In this document: positions 9,052-15,981 of the stretch, in pieces | How the letters are laid out: every line of letters starts with the position of its first letter | Position numbering within the stretch: the first letter of the stretch is position 1 | Origin: CAZFAT01 sp964517075 | GTDB taxonomy: Bacteria > Acidobacteriota > Vicinamibacteria > Vicinamibacterales > SCN-69-37 | Reading direction: 5' to 3' | Length of the DNA: 25,519 nt | NCBI GenBank assembly: GCA_964517075.1 | Contig: CAZFAT010000308.1 | Span: forward strand, 1 to 25,519 | The notes under the pieces: model-generated | Seen by the model: the letters and a program-made list of their open reading frames with translations, nothing else | What the model was told of the DNA's origin: nothing | The model's database searches: none | Made by a program: the position numbers and the translations under genes

Positions 9052-10248
9052 CTAGATCCGCAGAAAGATTCTCCGCCGGTACATCCAGTACAGGAGCAGC
9101 CAGTACACCAGCAGCAGGGTGCCGCCGCTGAGGAGACTCTCGTAGGCGCGGCCGGGCCAGGTGAAGATGCCCTGGCCGAGGTGGGTCCGGAACGTGCCCA
9201 GGATGAACCCGTCCCATAAGTGCACCATGACGTAGATCGCAATCGAGTTCATCCCGATCACGACCAGCGGGAACGCCCAGCGCTTCCAGCCCCTCAGGTC
9301 GATCAGGTAGTAGAAGCCCGCGAGTATCAGGAAGCAGAACCCGCCGCTGAGGATGGTCCAGCCCGGCGTCCAGATGCGCTTGACGGCCGGCACGATGCCT
9401 GCGTAGTGCAGGGCCGTGCCCAGGGCGATCCCCGCCACACCCGCGATCAGCAACTGGCGCAACACCTCGGGCCGCGGCCGATCCGATCGCAGCCATCGGC
9501 CGGCGATCAGGCCCAGAATCATCGTGCCCAGCGTGGGGATGAAGCTCAGCGTCGAGTAGCCCCCGCCATTCCGGGTGAAGGGCTGTTCACGGGGGAAGAG
9601 ATTGAGGAACCAGGTATCGAACGCCCAGGCGAGATTGCTGTTCTTGTTGAAGTGGGCGGCCAGCCCCGTCGCATGGTGCGGCCAGTTGGCCGCGACGCCC
9701 ACGGCCTGGTAGTCGAAGTCGGGTGGCGGCAGGGGGGAGAGCACGAACGCCGCCCAGTAGCCGACCAGAATCAGCACCAGCGCGATGACGATGGTGCGCA
9801 TGGACCGGAAGCCCAGCGCGAACAGGAACACGTAGCCGAGCCCGATCTGCGAGAGCGTGTCCTCGAAGGTCCAGTTCGTGCCGTCGCGGCCGACCGATCG
9901 CAGGAAGACGCCGAGCAGGACGAGCACTACCGCGCGCCACGCGGCGTGCAGGTACATCGTCGGCGTGCTCTGGCCCTTGGCGATGCGCGAGGCAATCGAA
10001 TAGGGCAGGGCGACGCCGACGAGAAACGAGAACCCGGGCTGGATGAGGTCGTGGAGCGAGAGGCCGTACCACGCCACGTGCGACTGGTTCCACGCGAGGA
10101 CGTCCCAGAAGGCACTCTCGGTGGCCGACGCCACGCGGCTCAGCCGCAGCACCTCCGCCATCATCAGGAACATGACGAACCCCCGGAACGCGTCCATGGA
10201 CACGAGTCGGGGGGGAGCGGCGGAGGGGGCCGGGACAGTCTGAGCCAT
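9052..10248 (-). CDS. NagX-like (DUF5009/HGSNAT family) membrane acyltransferase
   Basis: 398 residues with about ten membrane helices. The N-terminal RLVSMDAFRGFVMFLMMAEV (14-33) is the family signature (usually R..SLDxxRGxxxxxM), and a conserved loop His lies in SLHDLIQPGFSFLVGVALP. The C-terminal GGFCFLILAGFYYLIDLRGW and IGMNSIAIYVMVHLWDG blocks are also typical. The eukaryotic relative acetylates the terminal glucosamine of heparan sulfate across the lysosomal membrane; bacterial NagX proteins are linked to amino-sugar use. The activity here is inferred. The start ATG 10248 has no ribosome site; a TATATT 12 bases upstream on the minus strand could be a -10 box. Upstream is divergent repeat locus B. 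Confidence 0.85.
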   Translation of the reverse strand: MAQTVPAPSAAPPRLVSMDAFRGFVMFLMMAEVLRLSRVASATESAFWDVLAWNQSHVAWYGLSLHDLIQPGFSFLVGVALPYSIASRIAKGQSTPTMYLHAAWRAVVLVLLGVFLRSVGRDGTNWTFEDTLSQIGLGYVFLFALGFRSMRTIVIALVLILVGYWAAFVLSPLPPPDFDYQAVGVAANWPHHATGLAAHFNKNSNLAWAFDTWFLNLFPREQPFTRNGGGYSTLSFIPTLGTMILGLIAGRWLRSDRPRPEVLRQLLIAGVAGIALGTALHYAGIVPAVKRIWTPGWTILSGGFCFLILAGFYYLIDLRGWKRWAFPLVVIGMNSIAIYVMVHLWDGFILGTFRTHLGQGIFTWPGRAYESLLSGGTLLLVYWLLLYWMYRRRIFLRI

Positions 10249-10351
10249 GGGAGCGGGGCCAATATACCCCCGCCACTGGCGAATTTCTATCGGCTGCGGC
10301 TTCGCCGGGTCCCGCTCGATCCCCCCGGATAGTCGAGTTGTCGAGTGGGCT

Positions 10352-10479
10352 CGATAGCCCGCTCAATAACCCGATCAATAGCCCGATCAGTAGCCCGATC
10401 AGTAGCCCGATCAGTAACCCGATCAGTAACCCGATAGCCCAATCGCGATAACCAATAGCCAATAGCCGATAGCCAGATG
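10352..10479 (-). repeat. CTATTGG-family intergenic repeat, locus B (single arm with 12-bp tandem array)
   Basis: Read on the minus strand it opens with the head CATCTGGCTATCGG (from 10479), then TATTGGCTATTGG and TATCGCGATTGGG. The tail is a tandem array on the plus strand at 10361-10432: six 12-bp copies of GATCARTARCCC, four of them near identical (10385-10432). It lies between the divergent acyltransferase and RidA genes, with the head ending 26 bases before the RidA start. Confidence 0.92.
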
Positions 10480-10493
10480 CACCAGCTGCCCTT

Positions 10494-10499
10494 TATGAT
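10494..10499 (+). promoter_or_regulatory. Likely -10 element for the RidA operon
   Basis: TATGAT, within CTTTATGATTG, lies 6 bases before the ATG at 10506. The spacing implies a leaderless transcript, and there is no ribosome-binding site. The -35 region would fall inside the end of repeat locus B and has no consensus match. Confidence 0.45.
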
Positions 10500-10505
10500 T
10501 GCGCC

Positions 10506-10967
10506 ATGAGTGCGGAAGCGCGTGTGCGCGAACTTGAGCTCGATCTGCCCGCGGCGCCCAAGGCGGGCGCCGTCTACCGCCCGCTTGTGCTGGTGGACCG
10601 GTTAGCCTATATCTCCGGACATGGTCCTCTGCGGCCGGATCGGACGCTCATCATGGGCCGCGTCGGCCAGACGCTCACCGTCGAGGAGGCGCGCGCCGCC
10701 GCCCGGCAGGTCGGCCTGGCCATTCTTGCCACGGTTCGCGAGCAGCTCGGCAGCCTCGACCGCGTGAAGAAGGTCGTCAAGGTCTTCGGCATGGTCAACT
10801 GCACACCAGATTTCCGCGATCATCCGCACGTCATCGACGGCTGCAGCGAGCTGTTTGCCGATGTGTTCGGCCCCGTCAACGGCATCGGCGCGCGCAGCGC
10901 CGTCGGCATGGGATCCCTGCCGGGCAACATCGCCGTCGAGATCGAGGCCATTTTCGAAATCGGCTGA
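10506..10967 (+). CDS. RidA/YjgF-family protein (enamine/imine deaminase-like)
   Basis: 153 residues, slightly longer than canonical RidA. The C-terminal signature GARSAVGMGSLPGNIAVEIE (128-147) keeps the catalytic Arg (Arg130) and a downstream Glu (145), which in RidA hydrolyse the 2-aminoacrylate released by PLP-dependent dehydratases. YISGHGPL (35-42) matches the first conserved block. It is the first gene of a compact plus-strand run and sits directly before a PLP enzyme of the D-serine dehydratase/D-threonine aldolase group, the type of enzyme that makes RidA substrates. The functional link is inferred from this arrangement. Confidence 0.9.
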   Translation: MSAEARVRELELDLPAAPKAGAVYRPLVLVDRLAYISGHGPLRPDRTLIMGRVGQTLTVEEARAAARQVGLAILATVREQLGSLDRVKKVVKVFGMVNCTPDFRDHPHVIDGCSELFADVFGPVNGIGARSAVGMGSLPGNIAVEIEAIFEIG

Positions 10968-10976
10968 CGAGGCCGG

Positions 10977-12083
10977 ATGCCCGGATCCTGGTACCTGCTC
11001 GGCAACGCCGACGACGTGCCGTCGCCGGCGCTGCTCGTCTATCCCGATCGCATCGACGAGAACATTCGTCGCCTGGTCCGGCTGGCAGGCGGACCTGCCC
11101 GCCTTCGGCCGCACCTCAAGACCACGAAACTGCCTGAAGTCGTGCGCGCCCTGATGGATCAGGGCATCACGCGCTTCAAGGTCGCCACACTCGCCGAAGC
11201 GGAAATGGCCGCGGCCGCCAGCGCGCCCGACGTCCTGCTCGCCTATCAGCCCGTCGGGCCCAACGTGGCGCAGCTGGTCGATCTGGTGATTGCGTTTCCG
11301 CGCACCGCGTTTTCCACGCTCGTCGACGACGAGAGCGCGCTGCGGACGCTCGCCTCGGCCGCCGCCGCTCGCGGGGTTTCGATCCCGGTGTTCCTCGATC
11401 TCGACACGGGCATGCACCGGTCCGGCCTGCCCGTGGGAGCACAGGCCACGGACCTGTATGCGCTGACGTCCGCGCTGCCCGGCGTGCGGCCCGGCGGGCT
11501 GCACGCCTACGATGGCCACATTCGCGACGCCGACCCGGTCGCGCGAGCCGCTCGCTGCGACGAGGAGTTCGCCACGGTTCAGACGTTGCGGGACGACCTG
11601 TCGCGGCGCGGTCTGCCCGTGCCGACGGTCGTCGCCGGCGGATCGCCGACGTTTCCCGCGCACGTCAAGCGCCTGGACGTCGAATGCAGCCCAGGCACGC
11701 TCGTGCTGTCCGATTGGGGCACCGCCCGGAGTTTTCCGGATCTGGATTTTCTGCCGGCGGCGCTGGTGTTCTCGCGGGTGGTGAGCCGGCCCGGCGGCCG
11801 GCGCCTGTGCCTGGACCTCGGGCACAAAGCCGTCGCGGCCGAGAATCCGCATCCGCGCGTGGCCTTTCTCAACCTCCCGGACGCGCAGGCCGTCAGCCAC
11901 AGCGAGGAGCACCTCGTCATCGAGACGCCACGCGCGGCCGAATGGCCAGTGGGGGCCTGTCTCTACGGCCAGCCGTGGCACATCTGTCCGACTGTCGCGC
12001 TCCACGACGAAGCCGTCGTCGTCCGGGACCGCCGCGCCGTCGATCGGTGGCGCATCACGCGGGGGAGGAGGATTGGTGTGTGA
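10977..12083 (+). CDS. D-threonine aldolase/D-serine dehydratase-like PLP enzyme
   Basis: 368 residues with the fold-III alanine-racemase-like barrel. The PLP lysine is Lys48 in RPHLKTTK (44-51), and the mid-barrel VFLDLDTGMHRSG carries further conserved residues. The C-terminal metal site is HICPTVALHDEAVVV (335-349), where His335 and Cys337 form the HxC pair seen in eukaryotic-type D-serine dehydratases; metal-dependent D-threonine aldolases share this fold. Possible reactions are retro-aldol cleavage of D-threonine or D-3-hydroxyamino acids, or dehydration of D-serine or D-threo-3-hydroxyaspartate; sequence alone does not separate them. ATG 10977 follows RidA by 9 bases with a weak GAGG. 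The stop overlaps the GTG of the next gene. Confidence 0.88.
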   Translation: MPGSWYLLGNADDVPSPALLVYPDRIDENIRRLVRLAGGPARLRPHLKTTKLPEVVRALMDQGITRFKVATLAEAEMAAAASAPDVLLAYQPVGPNVAQLVDLVIAFPRTAFSTLVDDESALRTLASAAAARGVSIPVFLDLDTGMHRSGLPVGAQATDLYALTSALPGVRPGGLHAYDGHIRDADPVARAARCDEEFATVQTLRDDLSRRGLPVPTVVAGGSPTFPAHVKRLDVECSPGTLVLSDWGTARSFPDLDFLPAALVFSRVVSRPGGRRLCLDLGHKAVAAENPHPRVAFLNLPDAQAVSHSEEHLVIETPRAAEWPVGACLYGQPWHICPTVALHDEAVVVRDRRAVDRWRITRGRRIGV

Positions 12084-13411
12084 GCCTCCTCCTCTGCGTC
12101 CTGCTCAGTGTCCTCGGTCTGATCCTGCTGATCAGCCGGTTCAAGGTGAACGCGTTCGTCGCGCTCATCCTGGCGTCGGTGTTCATGGGGCTGTGCTCCG
12201 GGATGCCCCTGCCGGCCATCGCGCGGAGCTTTCAGGAGGGCGTCGGCGGCGTTCTGGGATCGGTCGCCGTGGTCATCGGCCTCGGCACCGTGCTCGGCAA
12301 GATGCTGGCGGAGTCGGGCGGTGCGCGTGTCGTCGCCACGACGCTGATCGGCGTCATGGGTACGCGGCGGCTGCCCTGGGCCATGCTGCTCATCGGTTTC
12401 ATCGTCGGCATTCCCGTGTTCTTCTCGGTCGGACTGGTGCTGCTCGTGCCGATCTTGTTCACAGTGGCGCGTCAGGCGGGCGCGCCGCTCCTGTCGCTCG
12501 CCATTCCGCTGCTCGCCGGTCTGTCGGTCGCCCACGGTCTGGTGCCGCCGCATCCGGGGCCGATTGTCGCGATTGGCATGCTGGAGGCGGACGTCGGCCT
12601 CACGGTGGCGTACTCGATTGCCGTCGGCGTACCGACGGCCCTCGCGGCAGGCCCATGGCTCGGTGCCTGGCTGGCCCGACGCGTTCCGGTGACGACATCC
12701 GGGGGATTGGCCGATCAGTTTGCGGCGGCCGGGGAGTACGTCACGGCGCCAGGTTTCTGGGTGACGGTGGCGACGATCCTCCTGCCGGTCGGTCTCATGC
12801 TGCTGGCTACGGTGGTGGACCTCACGCTGCCGCCGGACCGCGTCGTGCGGCAGTGGGCCGACTTCGTCGGCGCTCCGCTGGTGGCGCTCCTCATCGCGGT
12901 CGTCGTGTCGTTCTATACCTTCGGTCTCGCGCGGGGCTTCGGGCGCGAGCGGATGGCGACGTTCGCCCACGAGTCGCTCGGGCCAGTCGCCTCGGTGCTG
13001 CTCGTCGTCGGCGCGGGCGGCGGGTTCAACCGCGTGCTCGTCGAGAGCGGGGCCGGCGGCGTCATCGCGGCGGCCGCCGCGGCGTCGAACGTGTCGATCC
13101 TGCTGCTGGGCTGGCTCATCGCCGCGGCGCTGCGCGTCGCCACCGGATCGGCGACCGTCGCGATTTCGACGGCGGCGGGCATCGTGGCGCCCATAGCCGC
13201 CGCTTCGCCCGGCGTCAACCTGGAACTCCTGGTGCTGGCGATGGGTGCAGGGTCGCTGATTCTGTCGCACGTCAATGACGGTGGCTTCTGGCTCGTGAAG
13301 GAATACCTCAACCTGTCGGTTGCCGAGACGCTCGCGACGTGGACGATCATGGAGACCGTGATCGCCGTGGTGGCGCTTGGGTTCATCCTCCTGCTCGACG
13401 TGCTGGTATAG
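12080..13411 (+). CDS. GntP-family permease (gluconate or D-serine type)
   Basis: 443 residues and about a dozen hydrophobic helices, the normal GntP length. Recognisable blocks are GLGTVLGKMLAESGGA (residues ~74-89), GIPVFFSVGLVLLVPI, AHGLVPPHPGPIVAIG, the re-entrant GAGGGFNRVLVESG, and LRVATGSATVAISTAAGI with SHVNDGGFWLVKEY near the C-terminus. The family moves gluconate and related acids, and one branch (DsdX) moves D-serine. The coding start is GTG 12080, giving a GTGA overlap with the preceding PLP-enzyme stop, and a strong GGGGGAGGAGGA ribosome site lies just upstream. Given its partners, a D-amino or hydroxy acid is the best guess for substrate. Confidence 0.9.
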   Translation: MSLLLCVLLSVLGLILLISRFKVNAFVALILASVFMGLCSGMPLPAIARSFQEGVGGVLGSVAVVIGLGTVLGKMLAESGGARVVATTLIGVMGTRRLPWAMLLIGFIVGIPVFFSVGLVLLVPILFTVARQAGAPLLSLAIPLLAGLSVAHGLVPPHPGPIVAIGMLEADVGLTVAYSIAVGVPTALAAGPWLGAWLARRVPVTTSGGLADQFAAAGEYVTAPGFWVTVATILLPVGLMLLATVVDLTLPPDRVVRQWADFVGAPLVALLIAVVVSFYTFGLARGFGRERMATFAHESLGPVASVLLVVGAGGGFNRVLVESGAGGVIAAAAAASNVSILLLGWLIAAALRVATGSATVAISTAAGIVAPIAAASPGVNLELLVLAMGAGSLILSHVNDGGFWLVKEYLNLSVAETLATWTIMETVIAVVALGFILLLDVLV

Positions 13412-13416
13412 CCGCG

Positions 13417-14487
13417 ATGCTGATTGTCGACGCCCATCTCGATCTCGCCATGAATGCGCTGGAATGGAACCGCGATCTCACGCGTCCGGTGCCAGACATC
13501 CGGACGCGGGAACGCGGGCTGACCGACAAGGTCGATCGCGGCCGGGGCACGGTGTCGCTGCCCGACATGCGCCGCGGGCGTGTCGGCTTGTGCGTGGCCA
13601 CGCAGATTGCGCGCTACGTGACCCCCGGCAATCCCCTGCCGGGCTGGCACAGCGCGGCGCAGGCGTGGGCGCACACACAAGGCCAGCTCGCGTGGTACCG
13701 GACGATGGAGGACGCGGGGGAGATGGTCTGCATCACGAGCGCGGACGCGCTCGGGCGGCATCTCGACCGGTGGGAGCGGGATCCTCCCGGAACCGCGCCG
13801 ATCGGCTACGTGCTGAGCCTCGAGGGAGCGGACTCGCTGATCACACCGGCGTATGCCGAGCGCGCGTACGCTTACGGCCTGCGTGCCATCGGCCCGGCGC
13901 ACTACGGGCCAGGCACCTACGCCCAGGGGACGAACGCGACCGGGGGACTCACCGCAGCCGGCCGCGATCTGTTGGCCGAAATGGACCGGCTGGGCCTGAT
14001 CCTGGACGTCACGCACTTGTGCGATGACAGTCTCCGCGAGGCGCTCGATCGGTTCCGCGGCCCGGTCTGGGCGAGCCACAGCAACTGCCGCGCGCTCGTC
14101 CCGCATCACCGCCAGTTCAGCGACGATCAGATTCGCGAGCTCATCGGGCGGGGCGCCGTCATCGGGATGGCGTTCGACGCGTGGATGCTGGTACCCGACT
14201 GGGTGCGCGGCATGACCACCCCGCACCAGGCCGGGCTCACGATGGCGCGTGTCGTCGACCACATGGACCACATCTGCCAGCTCGCGGGGAACGCGCGCCA
14301 CGTGGCCATCGGATCCGATCTCGACGGCGCGTTCGGCACCGAGCAGACTCCGCCTGACGTCGACACGATCGCGGACCTCTCGGCGCTGCCCGCGTGGCTC
14401 CGGGCGCGGGGCTACAGCGAGGAGGACACGCGCCTCATCGCGCATGGCAACGTCGTGCGGTTTCTGCGCGAGGCCTGGGCGGGCTGA
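13417..14487 (+). CDS. Dipeptidase, peptidase family M19 (renal dipeptidase-like)
   Basis: 356 residues, a two-metal TIM-barrel amidohydrolase. All ligands expected from human renal dipeptidase are present: His7 and Asp9 (DAHLD), Glu136 (SLEGAD), His200 (DVTH), His221 (ASHSN) and Asp301 (GSDLDG). M19 enzymes hydrolyse dipeptides and uniquely tolerate D-residues at the C-terminal position. No signal peptide is present, so action is cytoplasmic. ATG 13417 lies 5 bases after the permease stop, making this the fourth gene of the RidA run. An earlier in-frame ATG at 13339 lies inside the permease gene and was rejected. The position suggests it frees D-amino acids for the PLP enzyme upstream. Confidence 0.93.
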   Translation: MLIVDAHLDLAMNALEWNRDLTRPVPDIRTRERGLTDKVDRGRGTVSLPDMRRGRVGLCVATQIARYVTPGNPLPGWHSAAQAWAHTQGQLAWYRTMEDAGEMVCITSADALGRHLDRWERDPPGTAPIGYVLSLEGADSLITPAYAERAYAYGLRAIGPAHYGPGTYAQGTNATGGLTAAGRDLLAEMDRLGLILDVTHLCDDSLREALDRFRGPVWASHSNCRALVPHHRQFSDDQIRELIGRGAVIGMAFDAWMLVPDWVRGMTTPHQAGLTMARVVDHMDHICQLAGNARHVAIGSDLDGAFGTEQTPPDVDTIADLSALPAWLRARGYSEEDTRLIAHGNVVRFLREAWAG

Positions 14488-14496
14488 AGGCTGAGC

Positions 14497-14502
14497 TACA
14501 AT
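14497..14502 (+). promoter_or_regulatory. Possible -10 element for the EEP-family gene
   Basis: TACAAT, in GAGCTACAATCC, lies 11 bases before the ATG at 14514, implying a leader of only a few bases. A GAGG (14505-14508) lies between them and could serve as ribosome site for read-through from the dipeptidase. No clear -35 box. Confidence 0.35.
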
Positions 14503-14513
14503 CCGAGGTTGCC

Positions 14514-15425
14514 ATGACGTCGCCTGTGACTGTCTCACGACGTGCGGTGCTGCGCGTGCTCGCGATCGGTGTCGCCCTCGCGGCGCCCCTGGCCGCGCAG
14601 GTATCGCGGCCCGCGCCCGCTCCGTCGCCGCTCACCGTCATGTCCTTCAATATCCGGTACGGGACGGCCAACGACGGCGAGAACCACTGGACGCGGCGGC
14701 GCGATCTGGTCTTCGACGTGGTGCGCGAACAGAACGCGGATCTGATTGGCGTTCAGGAAGCGCTCGCCTCGCAGATCGACGAGATCGTCGCCGCGGTGCC
14801 TGGCTACGCGGTCGTGGGCGTCGGGCGTGACGACGGCCGGGCGGCCGGGGAGTTCTCGGCCATCCTGTTCAGGACGAGCCGCCTGCGTGTGGCCGAGTCC
14901 GGGACGTTCTGGTTTTCGGACACGCCCACCGTGCCCGGATCGACGTCCTGGGGCAACAACATCACGCGGATTTCCAGCTGGGCCCGCTTCATCGATCGCG
15001 ACGGCCGCGCCTTCTGGCACTTCAACCTGCACCTCGATCACCAGTCTCAGCCCTCCCGGGTGCGGAGCACCGAGCTGGTCGCCCGCCGGGTCGCCGAGCG
15101 GTCGGGCTCGTCGGAGCCGGTGGTGGTCACCGGGGACTTCAACGTCGGCGAGGACAACCCCGCGCTGCACACCCTGGTCGGCGCCCCGGGCGGGCCCGCG
15201 GGCCCGTTCGTGGACACGTTCCGCGTGCTGCACCGCGACGCGACCGAGGTCGGGACGTTCACGGGGTTCAAGATCGGTAACACGACGGGCGCGAAGATCG
15301 ACTACGTGCTGGTGGAGCCCGGTACCGAGGTCCTCTCGGCCTCTATCGTCCGGACGAGCCGGGACAAACGGTACCCGTCCGATCATTTTCCGGTCGTGGC
15401 CACAATACGACCGGCGCGACAATGA
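14514..15425 (+). CDS. Secreted endonuclease/exonuclease/phosphatase (EEP) family hydrolase
   Basis: 303 residues with an N-terminal signal (SRRAVLRVLAIGVALAAPLAAQ, about 8-29; export route uncertain, weakly Tat-like). The EEP fold is complete: SFNIRYG with Asn46, GVQEA with Glu82, NLHLDH (171-176), TGDFN with Asp208 and Asn210, KIDYV with Asp263, and the terminal SDHFPV with Asp290-His291. FNIRYGTANDGENHWTRR (45-62) is typical of the secreted branch annotated as endonuclease/exonuclease/phosphatase or sphingomyelinase-like; the substrate may be a phosphodiester or sugar phosphate. It starts 26 bases after the dipeptidase and may have its own promoter. Repeat locus C begins just after its stop. 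Confidence 0.9.
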   Translation: MTSPVTVSRRAVLRVLAIGVALAAPLAAQVSRPAPAPSPLTVMSFNIRYGTANDGENHWTRRRDLVFDVVREQNADLIGVQEALASQIDEIVAAVPGYAVVGVGRDDGRAAGEFSAILFRTSRLRVAESGTFWFSDTPTVPGSTSWGNNITRISSWARFIDRDGRAFWHFNLHLDHQSQPSRVRSTELVARRVAERSGSSEPVVVTGDFNVGEDNPALHTLVGAPGGPAGPFVDTFRVLHRDATEVGTFTGFKIGNTTGAKIDYVLVEPGTEVLSASIVRTSRDKRYPSDHFPVVATIRPARQ

Positions 15426-15429
15426 CGGG

Positions 15430-15650
15430 CATCTGGCTCTCTGTTATTGGCTATTGGCTATCGCGATTGGGCTATTGGTTATTGATCGCGCGATCGGGCT
15501 ATTGATTGGGCTATTGATTGGGCTATTTGGAGTCTGGTGTCCACTCAGAGGCGTGACGAATGTGCCAATAGTCAAATAGCCGATCACTAACCGATCAATA
15601 ACCAATAGCCCACTCGCGATAGCCAATAGCCAATAAGCAATAGGCAGATG
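15430..15650. repeat. CTATTGG-family intergenic repeat, locus C (inverted pair)
   Basis: Two arms face each other. The left arm begins CATCTGGC at 15430, followed by TATTGGCTATTGGC, TATCGCGATTGGG, TTATTGATCG and three copies of GGGCTATTGATT-type words. The right arm ends ...GGCAGATG at 15650 and is the reverse complement of the same series. A non-repeat core of about 30 bases (15531-15562) lies between them. An RNA or cruciform with roughly 80-base arms is possible. It starts 5 bases after the EEP stop and ends 40 bases before the next start. Confidence 0.93.
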
Positions 15651-15690
15651 CAGGATACCGAAGAAATATTCCAGCGGAGGCACTGCACCC

Positions 15691-15957
15691 ATGGGTGATT
15701 CGGGAGAGGGATTGATCGACGCGGAGGCGAAGATCCAGGAGCGGATGGACGAAGTGGCCGAGGCGCGGGCGCGGCGGCGGCAGCCGGCGGCGGCCGATCC
15801 GGTGCAGATGCGGACCGTCGAGTCGTTGCGTCTGGCCCGCACCGACCTCGAACGTCAACTCGCCGCGACGTCGCACGATCGCCGCCGCCAGCACATCAGC
15901 CAGGCGCTCGCCGAGATTGATCGGCAGATTGCGGACGCCAACGGCCGGCGCGCCTGA
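15691..15957 (+). CDS. Small charged coiled-coil protein of unknown function
   Basis: 88 residues, not recognised as any family. It is rich in Ala, Arg, Glu and Asp with no membrane segment or signal. Residues 8-27 and 42-85 look like amphipathic helices with heptad spacing (for example LRLARTDLERQLA and ISQALAEIDRQIADA), so a short coiled-coil is likely. The ATG is preceded by AGCGGAGG about 11 bases upstream, which supports real translation. It lies alone between repeat locus C and the convergent methyltransferase gene. Codon use is GC-rich like its neighbours. Confidence 0.6.
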   Translation: MGDSGEGLIDAEAKIQERMDEVAEARARRRQPAAADPVQMRTVESLRLARTDLERQLAATSHDRRRQHISQALAEIDRQIADANGRRA

Positions 15958-15981
15958 ACGACGCCAGCCGCGCTCGCGCGG

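Noticed and set aside
10361..10432. CRISPR array
   Set aside because: Units are 12 bp, directly adjacent without spacers, and no cas genes are present.
9587..10462. Open frame starting inside repeat locus B and encoding (GLLI)n
   Set aside because: The 12-bp period keeps the frame open, giving a membrane-like peptide, but it then runs out of frame through the NagX-like gene. Similar AIGxxLLIG strings arise at loci C and D for the same reason. No ribosome site.
11684..12079. Upstream extension of the GntP frame into the PLP-enzyme gene
   Set aside because: It overlaps a clear coding region in another frame. A strong ribosome site and GTG at 12080 define the start.
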